A DNA stretch of 64,000 bases from Oceanobacillus indicireducens. GTDB taxonomy: Bacteria > Bacillota > Bacilli > Bacillales > Amphibacillaceae. Made by a program: the position numbers and the translations under genes. Location of the stretch: contig NZ_BMOS01000003.1 of the NCBI RefSeq assembly GCF_014647195.1, positions 1 to 64,000 on the forward strand. The letters run 5' to 3'. This document shows, in pieces, positions 33,507-42,974 of this stretch (position 1 is the first letter of the stretch; every line of letters starts with the position of its first letter). Below the pieces are notes generated by a model. It did no database searches, was not told the origin of the DNA, and saw only the letters and a list, made by a program, of their open reading frames with translations.

Positions 33507-34532
33507 TTATGATAGAACTTTATTTAATGAATGTAAATAAAATCGATTGATTGCAAGGATGAATTTTGAGTAGCTAAGTACCCACAATGGATAAACCTCT
33601 CTATGCATTCGGCCGGAAACAAATCTATCAAACATAGTGAGTCCATTTTTTTGTCCCAACCGATTTAAAATTTGTTGATAATACTCTGTAAATGATGTTC
33701 TTAGGTACAAGCTCTCCACACCAGTGAAAGATCGGTGTGTTGTTAGCCTTTCATTTGGAAACAATAGTTGAAATTCGCTGATCGAACGCAGCACGGCTGT
33801 TGTCACAGATTCCTTATAACCACAAACTCCGCATACACAAGTTCTTTTTACTAATCTCATCGATAAGCCTTCACAGGCTGCACAAGTTATTCTTTTATTC
33901 AATTCGGCATATTCCACCTCAGGTAATTTCTGAAATGGTGATTCTTTTTTTGCAAGTTCCACTAACCGGGAAGCTAATCTTCTTTCAGTAGCCGTCACAT
34001 TCCCAGCCTCGCGCATAAGAAATGAGACATGCCTTTCAATCTGATTAGGAAAAATAGCAGGGATATCGAGTGGGGATTGATAAAGAAAGAATGTCGGATG
34101 GACGAAGACAACGTAGGATTCAATGGGAGTATTCGAACCGATACTTAAAAGCATTTGCCGCAGAATTGATTCAGCTCGACTTAATTGGTGAAACGGATTG
34201 ATTATTTCCTGGCGGGGCTTCTTATAAAACTTATCATTATCAAAATAATAATCCCCTTCAAAGTTCTTTACTTCATATAAAAAAATTTTACTTCGCGTGA
34301 TTAACAAACAATCCACCTGGAAAGTTGTTTGATTGTACTCAAGAAGCAAGTCCGTTAGAATAATAGAATCATTCTTTAATTTCCCTATGAATTGAGAAAA
34401 TAACAACTCACCTTCAAAGCCTCGTTGAAGGTTGAAATAATATCTCTTTTCCTTACTCGTGAATCTTTTCCTTTTACTTAAAGTTTCCAAGAACTGTAAT
34501 TCCTTTGGTTTTCTAACAATTGCAGTACTCAT
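33507..34532 (-). CDS. NERD-domain protein with zinc ribbon
   Basis: The 341-residue protein has a NERD (nuclease-related) domain at about 33-150. RGFEGELLFS (Glu41), FQVDCLLIT (Asp74) and YEVKNFEGDYY (Glu87-x-Lys89) form a PD-(D/E)xK-like active site. A zinc-ribbon-like cluster (Cys217, Cys220, Cys232, Cys234, Cys237) follows, then a C-terminal helical region. It may cut or bind DNA, but the target is unknown, and no defence or plasmid genes are near. AGAAGGAGATG precedes the ATG. Confidence 0.82.
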   Translation of the reverse strand: MSTAIVRKPKELQFLETLSKRKRFTSKEKRYYFNLQRGFEGELLFSQFIGKLKNDSIILTDLLLEYNQTTFQVDCLLITRSKIFLYEVKNFEGDYYFDNDKFYKKPRQEIINPFHQLSRAESILRQMLLSIGSNTPIESYVVFVHPTFFLYQSPLDIPAIFPNQIERHVSFLMREAGNVTATERRLASRLVELAKKESPFQKLPEVEYAELNKRITCAACEGLSMRLVKRTCVCGVCGYKESVTTAVLRSISEFQLLFPNERLTTHRSFTGVESLYLRTSFTEYYQQILNRLGQKNGLTMFDRFVSGRMHREVYPLWVLSYSKFILAINRFYLHSLNKVLS

Positions 34533-34641
34533 TTTTCATCTCCTTCTTATTAAAAATAACTTATATCTATGTCTAATTATATTGCATGTTTTATTATTCT
34601 GTCTATTGAAATCAACCTCTCCAACACGTAGGCAATCATTA

Positions 34642-34676
34642 GAAAAATAAGAGACTGATTTGAGTCAGTCTCTCTT
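34642..34676. terminator. Terminator of the response regulator gene
   Basis: AGAGACTGA and TCAGTCTCT pair tightly, with ATTTTTCT beyond on the minus strand. Confidence 0.78.
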
Positions 34677-34682
34677 TACTTA

Positions 34683-35804
34683 TTATTTCATCATGTCCAC
34701 ATACCATGCGATAATATGGTCGCTTGGTTTTGCATCAAAATGGGTGCGCCATACTTTATGTAAAGTCGTATATTGCTGCATCATCGCTGCAAAATCACCC
34801 TTTTTCCCGTATAATTTCATTAATTCAAAATGCGCTTTTTCAATGGTCGGATCGTGTTCAATCATATAATGATACCACCGGATCGCTTCGTTCACTTTAC
34901 CCTGATTATAATAAAATGTGGCTATGTTATTTGATGTATGTAACCAGAGTCGTTCATACCTGTACCGCTCCGCCTCGAGCCAAGTATAATCATAATTTGC
35001 AAGATACGTACCGGCATACCTTTCCATTACCCGCTCATAATCTGCTACCGTATCCGTCGTGAGTTTTGGCAGGGCTTTAACTGCTTTAAGCCATTCCACA
35101 AAATCAATCTCTACCCGATTCAATTCAAGCAAATAACCGTACGAATGATTGCGCAGATCAATATGCTCCTGATAAGGACTAAGCTGTTTACGGATATTGT
35201 AGATTGTCGTATAGAGTAAAGAATGCGCTTTCTCTAATTCATAGTCTTCCCACAGCAATTCAATAATTGCCGACTTTTCAATAACAACGTCATGATTTTG
35301 TAGTAAAAAAATAAATAATTCTTGGGTCTTAGCCGTGCGCCATGGTAGGGGTTTAAATACATCAGGCTCTGTTTCAAATGCAAGGGAAGGGGTCGTCCTG
35401 ATTCGCAGGCTTTGCGAACGGGATATAGGCTTTTTTTGCCGTGGCTGAAGTTGTTTTTTAATGCGGTTGACGGTAAGCTCTAACCGTGCAAATTTTAGTG
35501 GTTTGACAATATAGTCGGTTGCATTCAATTCAAATGCATTGACGGCATAGGCTTCATATGCAGTAACAAATACAAGGATAACATCTGGTAGTTTTTCCAA
35601 GACCCTCTCGGCTATTTCCATACCATTCAGTGGTGTCATATCAATATCTAGAAAAATAACATCCGGTTCTTCGCGTAAAATAAACTTTTTCCCTTCCAGT
35701 GGGTTAATGAATGAACCGATTACTTCCACTTCTGCTATTTTTGCTAACTGCCGTTCCAGGAAACTTAAGGCTAGCTGTTCATCATCAATACAAACAACAC
35801 GCAT
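34683..35804 (-). CDS. Response regulator with REC, winged-helix and BTAD (SARP-like) domains
   Basis: The 373-residue protein has a receiver domain (1-120; acceptor Asp53 in VIFLDIDMTPL, Lys in YIVKPL). An OmpR/SARP-type winged helix follows (about 150-235, with AKTQELFIFLLQNHD and LYTTIYNIRKQL). A helical bacterial transcriptional activation domain of TPR type ends it (about 240-370). This three-part layout is seen in Firmicutes regulators that act without a standard partner. No histidine kinase is adjacent, so it is an orphan here. The kinase-like ORF at 22-735 is far away. Confidence 0.86.
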   Translation of the reverse strand: MRVVCIDDEQLALSFLERQLAKIAEVEVIGSFINPLEGKKFILREEPDVIFLDIDMTPLNGMEIAERVLEKLPDVILVFVTAYEAYAVNAFELNATDYIVKPLKFARLELTVNRIKKQLQPRQKKPISRSQSLRIRTTPSLAFETEPDVFKPLPWRTAKTQELFIFLLQNHDVVIEKSAIIELLWEDYELEKAHSLLYTTIYNIRKQLSPYQEHIDLRNHSYGYLLELNRVEIDFVEWLKAVKALPKLTTDTVADYERVMERYAGTYLANYDYTWLEAERYRYERLWLHTSNNIATFYYNQGKVNEAIRWYHYMIEHDPTIEKAHFELMKLYGKKGDFAAMMQQYTTLHKVWRTHFDAKPSDHIIAWYVDMMK

Positions 35805-35960
35805 GTCGATCCCCCCTATATTACTGGTTATATTTTACCATATTTATCATCGGAAAAGGGAAAACGTTGCTAATTGTCAGAATCCCGTCATAAAGCTTTC
35901 TCCGCACATCGCTCCTCTTTTTTCATACAATACTTTAGATATGAAAAAGGAATGGATGCG

Positions 35961-36581
35961 ATGCTTTATTATACTGGTTTATTTTTATTAATTATTGCAG
36001 TAAGTCTTGATGGACTTGGGGTTGGCATAAGCTATGGCATTCAGAAAACCCGCGTCCCGATGTTTGCAATATCGATTATTATGCTTTGTTCAGGGGTTAC
36101 CGTTTTTGCCGCGATGTCAATTGGTGAAGGATTAAAAGTTATCATTCCACCAACTATTTCAGAAAATATTGGGGCACTAATACTAATTTCCCTAGGTATT
36201 TTTACCTTGTACAATATAATCCGGAAAAATAAAACAAAACAAGAAGAAACCCAAAATAATTCGATGCTTACAAATGTAAAAAAAGTGTTTCGTTCACCTA
36301 AGCAAGCTGACTTGGACCGTTCCGGAACAATTTCAAAGCCAGAAGCAATCCTTCTTGGCATGGCGCTCTCACTCGATGCTTTCGGGGCAGGGTTTGCAGC
36401 AAGTCTGCTGCACTATTCGGCACTCCTTACTGCTGGGCTCGTCGCAATGATGAGCGGGATTTTTCTCATCGTCGGATTAAAGATCGGATTGCTTCTATCG
36501 AAATACGAAGACATCCAATTCTTCACCCTACTCCCATCCCTCCTCTTAATTGGCATTGGGTTATTCAATTTAATAACATGA
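35961..36581 (+). CDS. ytaF: Sporulation membrane protein YtaF (MntP-like)
   Basis: The 206-residue protein has about six helices. Two copies of an ALSLDAFG/AVSLDGLG-type motif (AVSLDGLGVGISYGI near the start, and MALSLDAFGAGFAAS near 135) mark it as a YtaF/MntP relative. A soluble loop between them contains DLDRSGTISKPEAI, which resembles an EF-hand. AAGGA lies nine bases before the chosen ATG. YtaF is needed for efficient sporulation in B. subtilis, and MntP relatives export manganese. Confidence 0.88.
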   Translation: MLYYTGLFLLIIAVSLDGLGVGISYGIQKTRVPMFAISIIMLCSGVTVFAAMSIGEGLKVIIPPTISENIGALILISLGIFTLYNIIRKNKTKQEETQNNSMLTNVKKVFRSPKQADLDRSGTISKPEAILLGMALSLDAFGAGFAASLLHYSALLTAGLVAMMSGIFLIVGLKIGLLLSKYEDIQFFTLLPSLLLIGIGLFNLIT

Positions 36582-36586
36582 AATCT

Positions 36587-36630
36587 AAAAAGCTAGGATT
36601 TTCTTATTCAAAAGAATCCTAGCTTTTATT
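36587..36630. terminator. ytaF terminator
   Basis: AAAAGCTAGGATT pairs with AATCCTAGCTTTT around a 15-base loop. Confidence 0.85.
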
Positions 36631-36706
36631 AATACATAAGAGAATTAACTTAAGATACACTATAACTGGAATTACTAGCAGCCACATCCGGTTCCTGCAC
36701 CTGTTT

Positions 36707-37606
36707 TTACAATTGCAATAAATTCAATACGACGGAAATAGAGATGACACTGACGACCGTCGCTATAAAGGTCATGCTTGAAACGAGTTCTGGTTCACTA
36801 TCGAACTCAATCGCATACATCGTCGTCGTTGCTGCAGTTGGCATTGCGGAAATAATGATTAACACTACCCCGACAAGTGGATCGATATGAAACAGTTTCA
36901 CGAACAGATAAGTAATAACTGGTGCCCCGACCATTTTCAGCGTTACACTGGAAGCAATTACTTGCCAATTCAAACGTAAAGAGGTCATAGATCCAAGCTG
37001 CATGCCAAGCACAACCATCATCACAGGGATTGACGCCTCCCCGACCATCGAGAGCATGGAATGGATCGATTCCGAGATTGGTACCTTCAGATATTGAAAG
37101 GCAACACCAAGTATTGCTGCATATGTAGTTGGCATTTTCATCACATTAAGAAATGCCGTCTTCACCCCGTCCCTTCCCCGAGAAGCATAATAGATCCCGA
37201 AAAAGTTATTCATCAACCCTTGAATAACCATAATGAATACGGCATATGGAAGGGCAACCGTTCCCACACTAAAGAGAACAACCGGCAACCCGTAGTTTCC
37301 CGAATTCATAAATCCTGTCGCAAGGATTGCTGCACTTTCTGTTTTATCTGGCCATTTGAATATTTTACCTAAAATTTTATTTAACATAACCATGATTCCA
37401 AATAAGACGAGCATATAAATAATAATTACTAAATAACCACTGTCAAAATCCGTATCATACAATGTAATAAAAACAAGCGCCGGTGACAAAATATAAATCG
37501 TCACTGCCGAAACAGAACGCACACTCATCGGGCGTAATCGCTGCAGGATAAAGCCTGATAAAAAGACTAGCATAATTGGGATAATAACTTGAATAAATAA
37601 AGCCAA
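36707..37606 (-). CDS. AEC-family (auxin efflux carrier-like) transporter
   Basis: The 299-residue membrane protein has about ten helices and the AEC family layout: IPIMLVFLSGFILQRL at the start, ATGFMNSGNYGLPVVLFSVG in the middle, then a symmetric second half with GEASIPVMMVVLGMQLG. Bacterial members transport organic acids such as malate. No linked gene points to a substrate. Length is normal. Confidence 0.88.
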   Translation of the reverse strand: MALFIQVIIPIMLVFLSGFILQRLRPMSVRSVSAVTIYILSPALVFITLYDTDFDSGYLVIIIYMLVLFGIMVMLNKILGKIFKWPDKTESAAILATGFMNSGNYGLPVVLFSVGTVALPYAVFIMVIQGLMNNFFGIYYASRGRDGVKTAFLNVMKMPTTYAAILGVAFQYLKVPISESIHSMLSMVGEASIPVMMVVLGMQLGSMTSLRLNWQVIASSVTLKMVGAPVITYLFVKLFHIDPLVGVVLIIISAMPTAATTTMYAIEFDSEPELVSSMTFIATVVSVISISVVLNLLQL

Positions 37607-37770
37607 AACTCATCGCTCCAGTATTTTTTAGTCACCTCCGTCTATTTTACCACAGTATAGGATAGGATGAATCTCTTCTGCTTTTTTCTGTACTATGATA
37701 CGATGAGAAAAACAGCTAAAATAGATGTTCAAAAAGGATGAACAAAAGCTTAAAGAAAGAAGTGTGAAAG

Positions 37771-38622
37771 ATGCATCTTCCATTAGGTAATCATATAACG
37801 ATGACCGTACTCAGGAAAATTGAAACCGGCTATGTGCTTGTAAAGGATGATAAAGAAGCCCTTCTTCATCACAATGAGACAGATAGAGAATTAGAAGAAA
37901 ACGAAGAAGTAGAAGTATTCCTTTATCGTGATAAAAAGGGAAACATTACAGCAACAACTGCACTGCCAACCGTAACGACTATTAATTATGGCTGGGCAGA
38001 AGTTGTCGAGGTCGTCCCAAGGCTTGGCGTCTTTATCAATATCGGAATCGCTAAAGAGATACTCATTTCAAATGATGACCTTCCTAAATTTCGCTCGGTT
38101 TGGCCAAAGACAGGAGACAAGCTTTTTGTCCGTCTTGACTTAGATTATAAAAATCGTCTCATTGGCCTTCTCGCTACAGGAAATGTTATCGCTGAATATT
38201 ATGAAGCAGCACCAGAACATTTATTAAATAAAACGGTATCCGGGAGAGTTTATTACTCGAGTAGAGAAGGCTCCGAAGTCTTCACAGAAGATAATTATCG
38301 TGGGTTTATCCATCACACGGAACGTAAAACAGAACCACGATTAGGAGAACTCGTAACTGGTCGGGTCATCGATGTAAAAGAAGATGGTACGATAAACATC
38401 TCCCTTCGTCCAGTGAAGAAAGAGAGCATCCCACTTGATGCAGAAGATATTTTAGAGCATCTTGAAGCAAGCGGTGGCGTTATTCCATTCAGCGATAAGA
38501 GTAATCCTGAAGAAATCCGCGCAACATTCAATATAAGCAAAGCTGCATTTAAACGCGCACTAGGGAAGTTAATGAAAGAAGGAAAGATTGAACAACGGGA
38601 CGGGAAAACATTTTTACTTTAA
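37771..38622 (+). CDS. cvfB: S1 RNA-binding protein CvfB (YitL)
   Basis: This 283-residue protein contains tandem S1 domains and a C-terminal winged helix (about 225-283, ATFNISKAAFKRALGKLMKEG). The first S1 has ...TTINYGWAEVVEVVPRLGVFINIG, and the last has GELVTGRVIDVKEDGTINISL. CvfB binds RNA and affects virulence-factor expression in Staphylococcus; the B. subtilis homologue is YitL. It has a strong terminator (38626-38669). Single gene. Confidence 0.92.
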   Translation: MHLPLGNHITMTVLRKIETGYVLVKDDKEALLHHNETDRELEENEEVEVFLYRDKKGNITATTALPTVTTINYGWAEVVEVVPRLGVFINIGIAKEILISNDDLPKFRSVWPKTGDKLFVRLDLDYKNRLIGLLATGNVIAEYYEAAPEHLLNKTVSGRVYYSSREGSEVFTEDNYRGFIHHTERKTEPRLGELVTGRVIDVKEDGTINISLRPVKKESIPLDAEDILEHLEASGGVIPFSDKSNPEEIRATFNISKAAFKRALGKLMKEGKIEQRDGKTFLL

Positions 38623-38625
38623 AAT

Positions 38626-38669
38626 AAAAAACATAAAACATTTCTTCGATGAAATGTTTTATGTTTTTT
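38626..38669. terminator. cvfB terminator
   Basis: AAAAACATAAAACATTTC pairs with GAAATGTTTTATGTTTTT. The stem is 18 bp with a TTCGAT loop. Confidence 0.9.
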
Positions 38670-38689
38670 GCTTTTACATTGTTAACTTT

Positions 38690-38971
38690 TTATGCTTCAA
38701 CGTTCTGATATGCATCAAGGATTGATGTAATCATGAAGCTGACTGCTGCTGCGAATAAGGATGCAATTCCCCAGCCTCCAAATCCTGCACCAAGCAGATC
38801 AACTTTTGGAGCTACTGAAGCAATTGCTAATAGTAGCAAACCTACGATAACAAAGAAGAAACTTAAATAATAGCAGGCCTGTGAACTTTTGTTTGCTCGC
38901 AGAATAACAGCGTTAACGACAAGGGTTAATACTGTAAGAATAATTCCTGCTAAAATAACTGTTTGTACCAT
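38690..38971 (-). CDS. Small three-helix membrane protein
   Basis: The 93-residue product has three predicted helices (about 4-23, 32-53, 60-86) and little else. The start at 38971 follows GGGGTGAAAGC; the longer frame is rejected because its first residues are not hydrophobic and lack a site. It looks like the YesK-type group, but the match is not firm. Function unknown. Confidence 0.6.
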   Translation of the reverse strand: MVQTVILAGIILTVLTLVVNAVILRANKSSQACYYLSFFFVIVGLLLLAIASVAPKVDLLGAGFGGWGIASLFAAAVSFMITSILDAYQNVEA

Positions 38972-39148
38972 GCTTTCACCCCATATATTGATATAGTTCT
39001 TATTATAGACTATATCCAAAGAGAATTAAAGTCAATTCATTAGAATGACGAAATTTCATATGAAATATTATCCTTCCGTTAAGATGCATGGAAGTGAAAC
39101 TAAATATGGTATAATAAGATAGGAATATGGGGAATAAAGGAGAATAAC

Positions 39149-39934
39149 ATGAGATATAAAGCAGTATTTCTAGATATTGACGGCACTATATTAATGCCGG
39201 ACCATACCTACTCTTCCTCTACCGTAGAAGCAATCAAGCAGTTGCAAGCGCAAAATATACATACATTCATTGCAACTGGGCGCCCACTACATGAAATTAA
39301 GGGACTGACGGAAGAGCTGAATATTACGAACCTAATTGGCTATAACGGGGCATATGGGATTGTTCAAGGAAAAGAAATTGTAAACGAACCATTCGCACCG
39401 GAAATAGTAGAGCGTTTCAGAAAAACAGCCGAAGAGAAAAAGAATGAAATGGTCCTCTATGCGAATGGCGAGAACTATTTCACGGCCATCGATGATCCGT
39501 TCGCACAAGGATTTATTAAAACTTTTGAAATGAAAATAAATGTGGAGCTAGTAGCCCCTAAATATGACAACATTTTGGGAATGACATTGATAAAACTCAA
39601 AGAGTCAGAAGTCGATACATATCAATCGGATAAAAACATCCACCTCTCTCAAGTGAACGTTCCTGGTATGCAGCATGCTTACGATGTCATTCGTACAAAT
39701 GTAAATAAAGGAAAAGCAATTAAGCAAGTTCTTGACCATTTGGGAATCGATAAAGAAGAAACAATTGCTTTTGGAGACGGGATGAATGATAAAGAAATGT
39801 TTTCAACCGTGGGGACTAGCTTTGCAATGGGGAATGCCGACCCTGAGCTCTTCCAATACGCAACACACCGGACGACTACGGTGAGCGACTCCGGAATATT
39901 TAACGGCTTAAAACAGTTAGATCTTGTTGGGTAA
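39149..39934 (+). CDS. Cof-type HAD-IIB family hydrolase
   Basis: The 261-residue sugar-phosphatase-like protein has motif I VFLDIDGTIL (nucleophile Asp9, acid Asp11), motif II FIATGRP, motif III Lys in VNKGKAI and motif IV AFGDGMNDKEMF. A C2 cap lies between motifs II and III. These cytosolic enzymes dephosphorylate sugar phosphates or pyridoxal phosphate. AAAGGAG lies upstream of the ATG. A hairpin terminator follows (39940-39977). Confidence 0.93.
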   Translation: MRYKAVFLDIDGTILMPDHTYSSSTVEAIKQLQAQNIHTFIATGRPLHEIKGLTEELNITNLIGYNGAYGIVQGKEIVNEPFAPEIVERFRKTAEEKKNEMVLYANGENYFTAIDDPFAQGFIKTFEMKINVELVAPKYDNILGMTLIKLKESEVDTYQSDKNIHLSQVNVPGMQHAYDVIRTNVNKGKAIKQVLDHLGIDKEETIAFGDGMNDKEMFSTVGTSFAMGNADPELFQYATHRTTTVSDSGIFNGLKQLDLVG

Positions 39935-39939
39935 TTTTA

Positions 39940-39977
39940 AAAAAGTTCCGAGTCTGATTGATACTCGGAACTTTTTT
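39940..39977. terminator. Terminator between the HAD gene and oppA
   Basis: AAAAAGTTCCGAGT pairs with ACTCGGAACTTTTTT. It serves the convergent oppA gene as well. Confidence 0.88.
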
Positions 39978-39999
39978 ATTGTTGCTATATTTCCTGTTA

Positions 40000-41913
40000 T
40001 TAAGGCAATACAGGATCTTCCTGAGTTACAGCAATTTCATGTCGTATAAATGGATTAATATGTGGCTCAATGTTGTAATTAAGCACACGGTTATTAACAG
40101 GAACTAGCTCCGCACGGTAATTCGTCGGGAATACTGGAATCTCTTCCACCATCAATTCTTGCCATTCGCTGTAGACCTCAAAGCGGTAATCATCATCAAG
40201 CGCCTCAGCAGAGACCCCTTCTTCTAGTAGACGGGTGTTCTCGTCACTTTCATAACGAGGGAAGTTAAATAATTCCTCCGGTCCATATAGACCTGTCGGG
40301 TCAACGTCAGAACCTACTCCCCAGGCTCCTTGATAGATGTCGATTTCAGGATCGTCTTCACCGTTTTGCCCTACACGGTCATAGAATGCGTTGAACTCTT
40401 GTAAGCGCCCATCAAGTAATTCCACTTTAATTCCAATATCATTCCAAGCTTGGATGTAATAGTTAACGATTGGCTCAGCTACGTCACTACCTTCCATGGA
40501 AGCAAAGTTGAGTACTAACTCTTCCCCGTCCGGAGTTTCACGTATGCCATCACCATCCACATCTTCGTAGCCAGCTTCATCTAAAATACGATTTGCTTCG
40601 TCTGGGTCATAGGTTGGTGTCTCAATAGACGGGTCATGGAACAGACCATGTGATGGTGGAATAAGTGTCGTTGCATTCCAACGTAATCCATTATAGAAGC
40701 GTTCACCAATAGCATCATTATCCACTGCATACCACATTGCACGACGTAATTCTACATCTGCCACTTTTGAATCTGGATCCATCTTGACACGGTTGTTTTC
40801 CGCATCCCATGAACCTAATTTAAATCCAATATACGTGTAGGATAGATCGATTTGACCTAAGAATTCCACGTTTGTTAACTGATCATGCACGTCAACATAT
40901 TGGTCTGCTGGGAAGCTATCAACTAAGTCGATTTCTCCTTTTTCGAGTGCTTCAGCTGCCGTTTGTGGACTAACTACTTTTAATGTCACACCATCAAGTT
41001 TCGGTGCACCTCGCCAGTAGTCCTCATTCGCTGTATAAGTTACAGACTCTCCAGGAACAACAGACTCGACTTTAAACGGTCCGATTCCGATTGGATTCAC
41101 ACGAACTGCATCCGATTCAGACATTTCTGCCACTGGAATTTCTTCAAAAATATGCTTCGGTAAAGCATATTCCCAAATACCGCTAGCCATTAAGGAAGGT
41201 GTTGCGTGTGTAAATGTGATTTCTAATGTCTTATCATCAATAATATTCAGACCTTCAATTGTACCTGCTTCAGCTGCATATGTTGTTTCCGCTTCTGCTT
41301 CTGCATCGCGATATTCTCTAGCACCGACTACGTTCGTAATGTTACCAAAACGAACCCCATCATAATCTGGGTGACCAATTACTTCAAAGGCAAATACCCA
41401 GTCTTCTGCAGTTAGAGGCTCGCCGTCATGCCAGTAAACATCATCACGGATTGTGAATGTGAATACGTCACCCTCTTCGTTTGTTTCAAACGTGGCAACA
41501 CCGTCGTTTGTATAGTAGAAATTCTCATCCACTGTGAGTAACGGCTCATCAAACCATTTAATAACCTGAACATCAGGGTCTCCTGAATAGAAGTTATAGT
41601 TAAGCGTTCCTTCAAATACGGATGACGATACTAAACCAAAGTTCAGCGTACCACCTTCGATAGCTTCCCCTTCATTTGTTTTTTCTGTAGCGAAATCATC
41701 GATAGAGAAAACGTCGTCTCCGCCTTCAGCAGAATCGTCACCTTCATCTTCTGCGCCTTCTTCATCATCCGTTTCCCCTTCGGTAGTATCTGTATCAGAA
41801 CCAGTACCTGTATCGCCCGATTCATCATCAGAATCTCCGCTACAAGCCGCCAGTACTAAGAGTAATAGTAACATCATAGCTACTAGCCATTTACTAAAGC
41901 TTGCCTTCTTCAT
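40000..41913 (-). CDS. oppA: Oligopeptide ABC transporter substrate-binding lipoprotein
   Basis: This 637-residue lipoprotein has a signal peptide and lipobox LAAC (Cys24), a long acidic Asp/Glu/Gly/Thr linker (25-75) and the SBP_bac_5 fold with DVYWHDGEPLTAEDWVFAFE. It binds peptides outside the membrane and passes them to OppBC. The start at 41913 follows AGGGGAGG; the upstream frame has no signal peptide. It is the last gene of the D-F-B-C-A operon. The extended acidic linker is longer than usual, and an acidic surface is a salt-tolerance trait. Confidence 0.92.
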   Translation of the reverse strand: MKKASFSKWLVAMMLLLLLVLAACSGDSDDESGDTGTGSDTDTTEGETDDEEGAEDEGDDSAEGGDDVFSIDDFATEKTNEGEAIEGGTLNFGLVSSSVFEGTLNYNFYSGDPDVQVIKWFDEPLLTVDENFYYTNDGVATFETNEEGDVFTFTIRDDVYWHDGEPLTAEDWVFAFEVIGHPDYDGVRFGNITNVVGAREYRDAEAEAETTYAAEAGTIEGLNIIDDKTLEITFTHATPSLMASGIWEYALPKHIFEEIPVAEMSESDAVRVNPIGIGPFKVESVVPGESVTYTANEDYWRGAPKLDGVTLKVVSPQTAAEALEKGEIDLVDSFPADQYVDVHDQLTNVEFLGQIDLSYTYIGFKLGSWDAENNRVKMDPDSKVADVELRRAMWYAVDNDAIGERFYNGLRWNATTLIPPSHGLFHDPSIETPTYDPDEANRILDEAGYEDVDGDGIRETPDGEELVLNFASMEGSDVAEPIVNYYIQAWNDIGIKVELLDGRLQEFNAFYDRVGQNGEDDPEIDIYQGAWGVGSDVDPTGLYGPEELFNFPRYESDENTRLLEEGVSAEALDDDYRFEVYSEWQELMVEEIPVFPTNYRAELVPVNNRVLNYNIEPHINPFIRHEIAVTQEDPVLP

Positions 41914-42045
41914 CCTTTTAACCTCCCCTTTAATTCCTTTTATTTTTTTGCTGTCCATCCCATTGGCGCGGACAGCTTATACTCAACACCAATACAAGGA
42001 TTGATATTGATGTAAGTAATGAAATAAATAAAGACTTTTTAAAAA

Positions 42046-42945
42046 CTATCCTCTTCTTTGCCTTGAGTCGGCTGCACGTCTTAATGCTTCGCCAACGTTT
42101 CTAACCGCTAGCATGAGCATCAGAATCAAGATTGCCGCAGGGATCCAAATCCACCATCTTGATTCAAGCGTTTGCGGGTTCGTTGCATAACTTAAGAGTG
42201 TACCTAAACTCGGCGTACTTTCAGGTAAACCAAATCCTAAGAAGGACAATCCGGATTCAATCCCAATATTCGCAGCCAAATTAAGCGTCATCGTTACGAC
42301 GATAAGTGAAGTGATATTCGGCATCACTTCTTTGAATATGATTTTAAAATGCGATGAACCGAGAGTTCTCGATGCCTGTACATAATCAAGTTCTTTTTCC
42401 TGCAAAGCTTTTGACCGGATCAACCTGGCGATTCCCATCCATAAAAATACTGTCATAATCAGTGAGAATGTGACCGTATTATACTTCGGAACAAGCGAAA
42501 CAAATACAATGACGATCATCAAGAAGGGAAGGACATTGAAAAAATCCAAAATACGCATCATCGCGTTATCAATATGTCCACCGAAATAACCGGAAACGAG
42601 ACCAAAGACAATTCCGATAATTCCACTCATTAACGTAACTAGAAAACCAATCGTCAGGGAATTTCGAGTCCCGATGATAAGTTGCCCAAATACATCACGC
42701 CCGCCATAATCTGTTCCTAATATAAACTCATCATTCGGCGGTTGGTGGATCGCGAACAAATCGACTTTTACAATTTCATCCTGATCCAGGATAATTGAAA
42801 TTCCGTAAACAGTAGCTGTAACTAGTACTAAAAATATTAACGATATGAATGCTAGTTTATCTCTAAATATCTCGCGCCAGAGTATCCGGAGTGCAGTAGG
42901 GTTCTCCGCCTTTGCTGCCTCCATCTGAACATTTTTTATTTCCAT
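42046..42945 (-). CDS. oppC: Oligopeptide ABC transporter permease OppC
   Basis: The 299-residue inner-membrane protein has the OppC type N-terminal helix and the EAA motif near SRTLGSSHFKIIFKEVMPN, where the ATPase docks. FILGTDYGGRDVFGQLIIGTR is the usual OppC loop. It pairs with OppB to form the channel. It lies 29 bp downstream of oppB. Confidence 0.93.
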   Translation of the reverse strand: MEIKNVQMEAAKAENPTALRILWREIFRDKLAFISLIFLVLVTATVYGISIILDQDEIVKVDLFAIHQPPNDEFILGTDYGGRDVFGQLIIGTRNSLTIGFLVTLMSGIIGIVFGLVSGYFGGHIDNAMMRILDFFNVLPFLMIVIVFVSLVPKYNTVTFSLIMTVFLWMGIARLIRSKALQEKELDYVQASRTLGSSHFKIIFKEVMPNITSLIVVTMTLNLAANIGIESGLSFLGFGLPESTPSLGTLLSYATNPQTLESRWWIWIPAAILILMLMLAVRNVGEALRRAADSRQRRG

Positions 42946-42974
42946 TTTATATTCACCTCAGAGTTGTTCGACTT

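Noticed and set aside
36681-36800. Minus-strand tail reading KTGAGTGCGC then stop, in a different frame from the AEC gene
   Set aside because: It resembles Cys-rich ends of small Bacillus proteins, but the frame is closed by a stop upstream and has no start codon or ribosome site.
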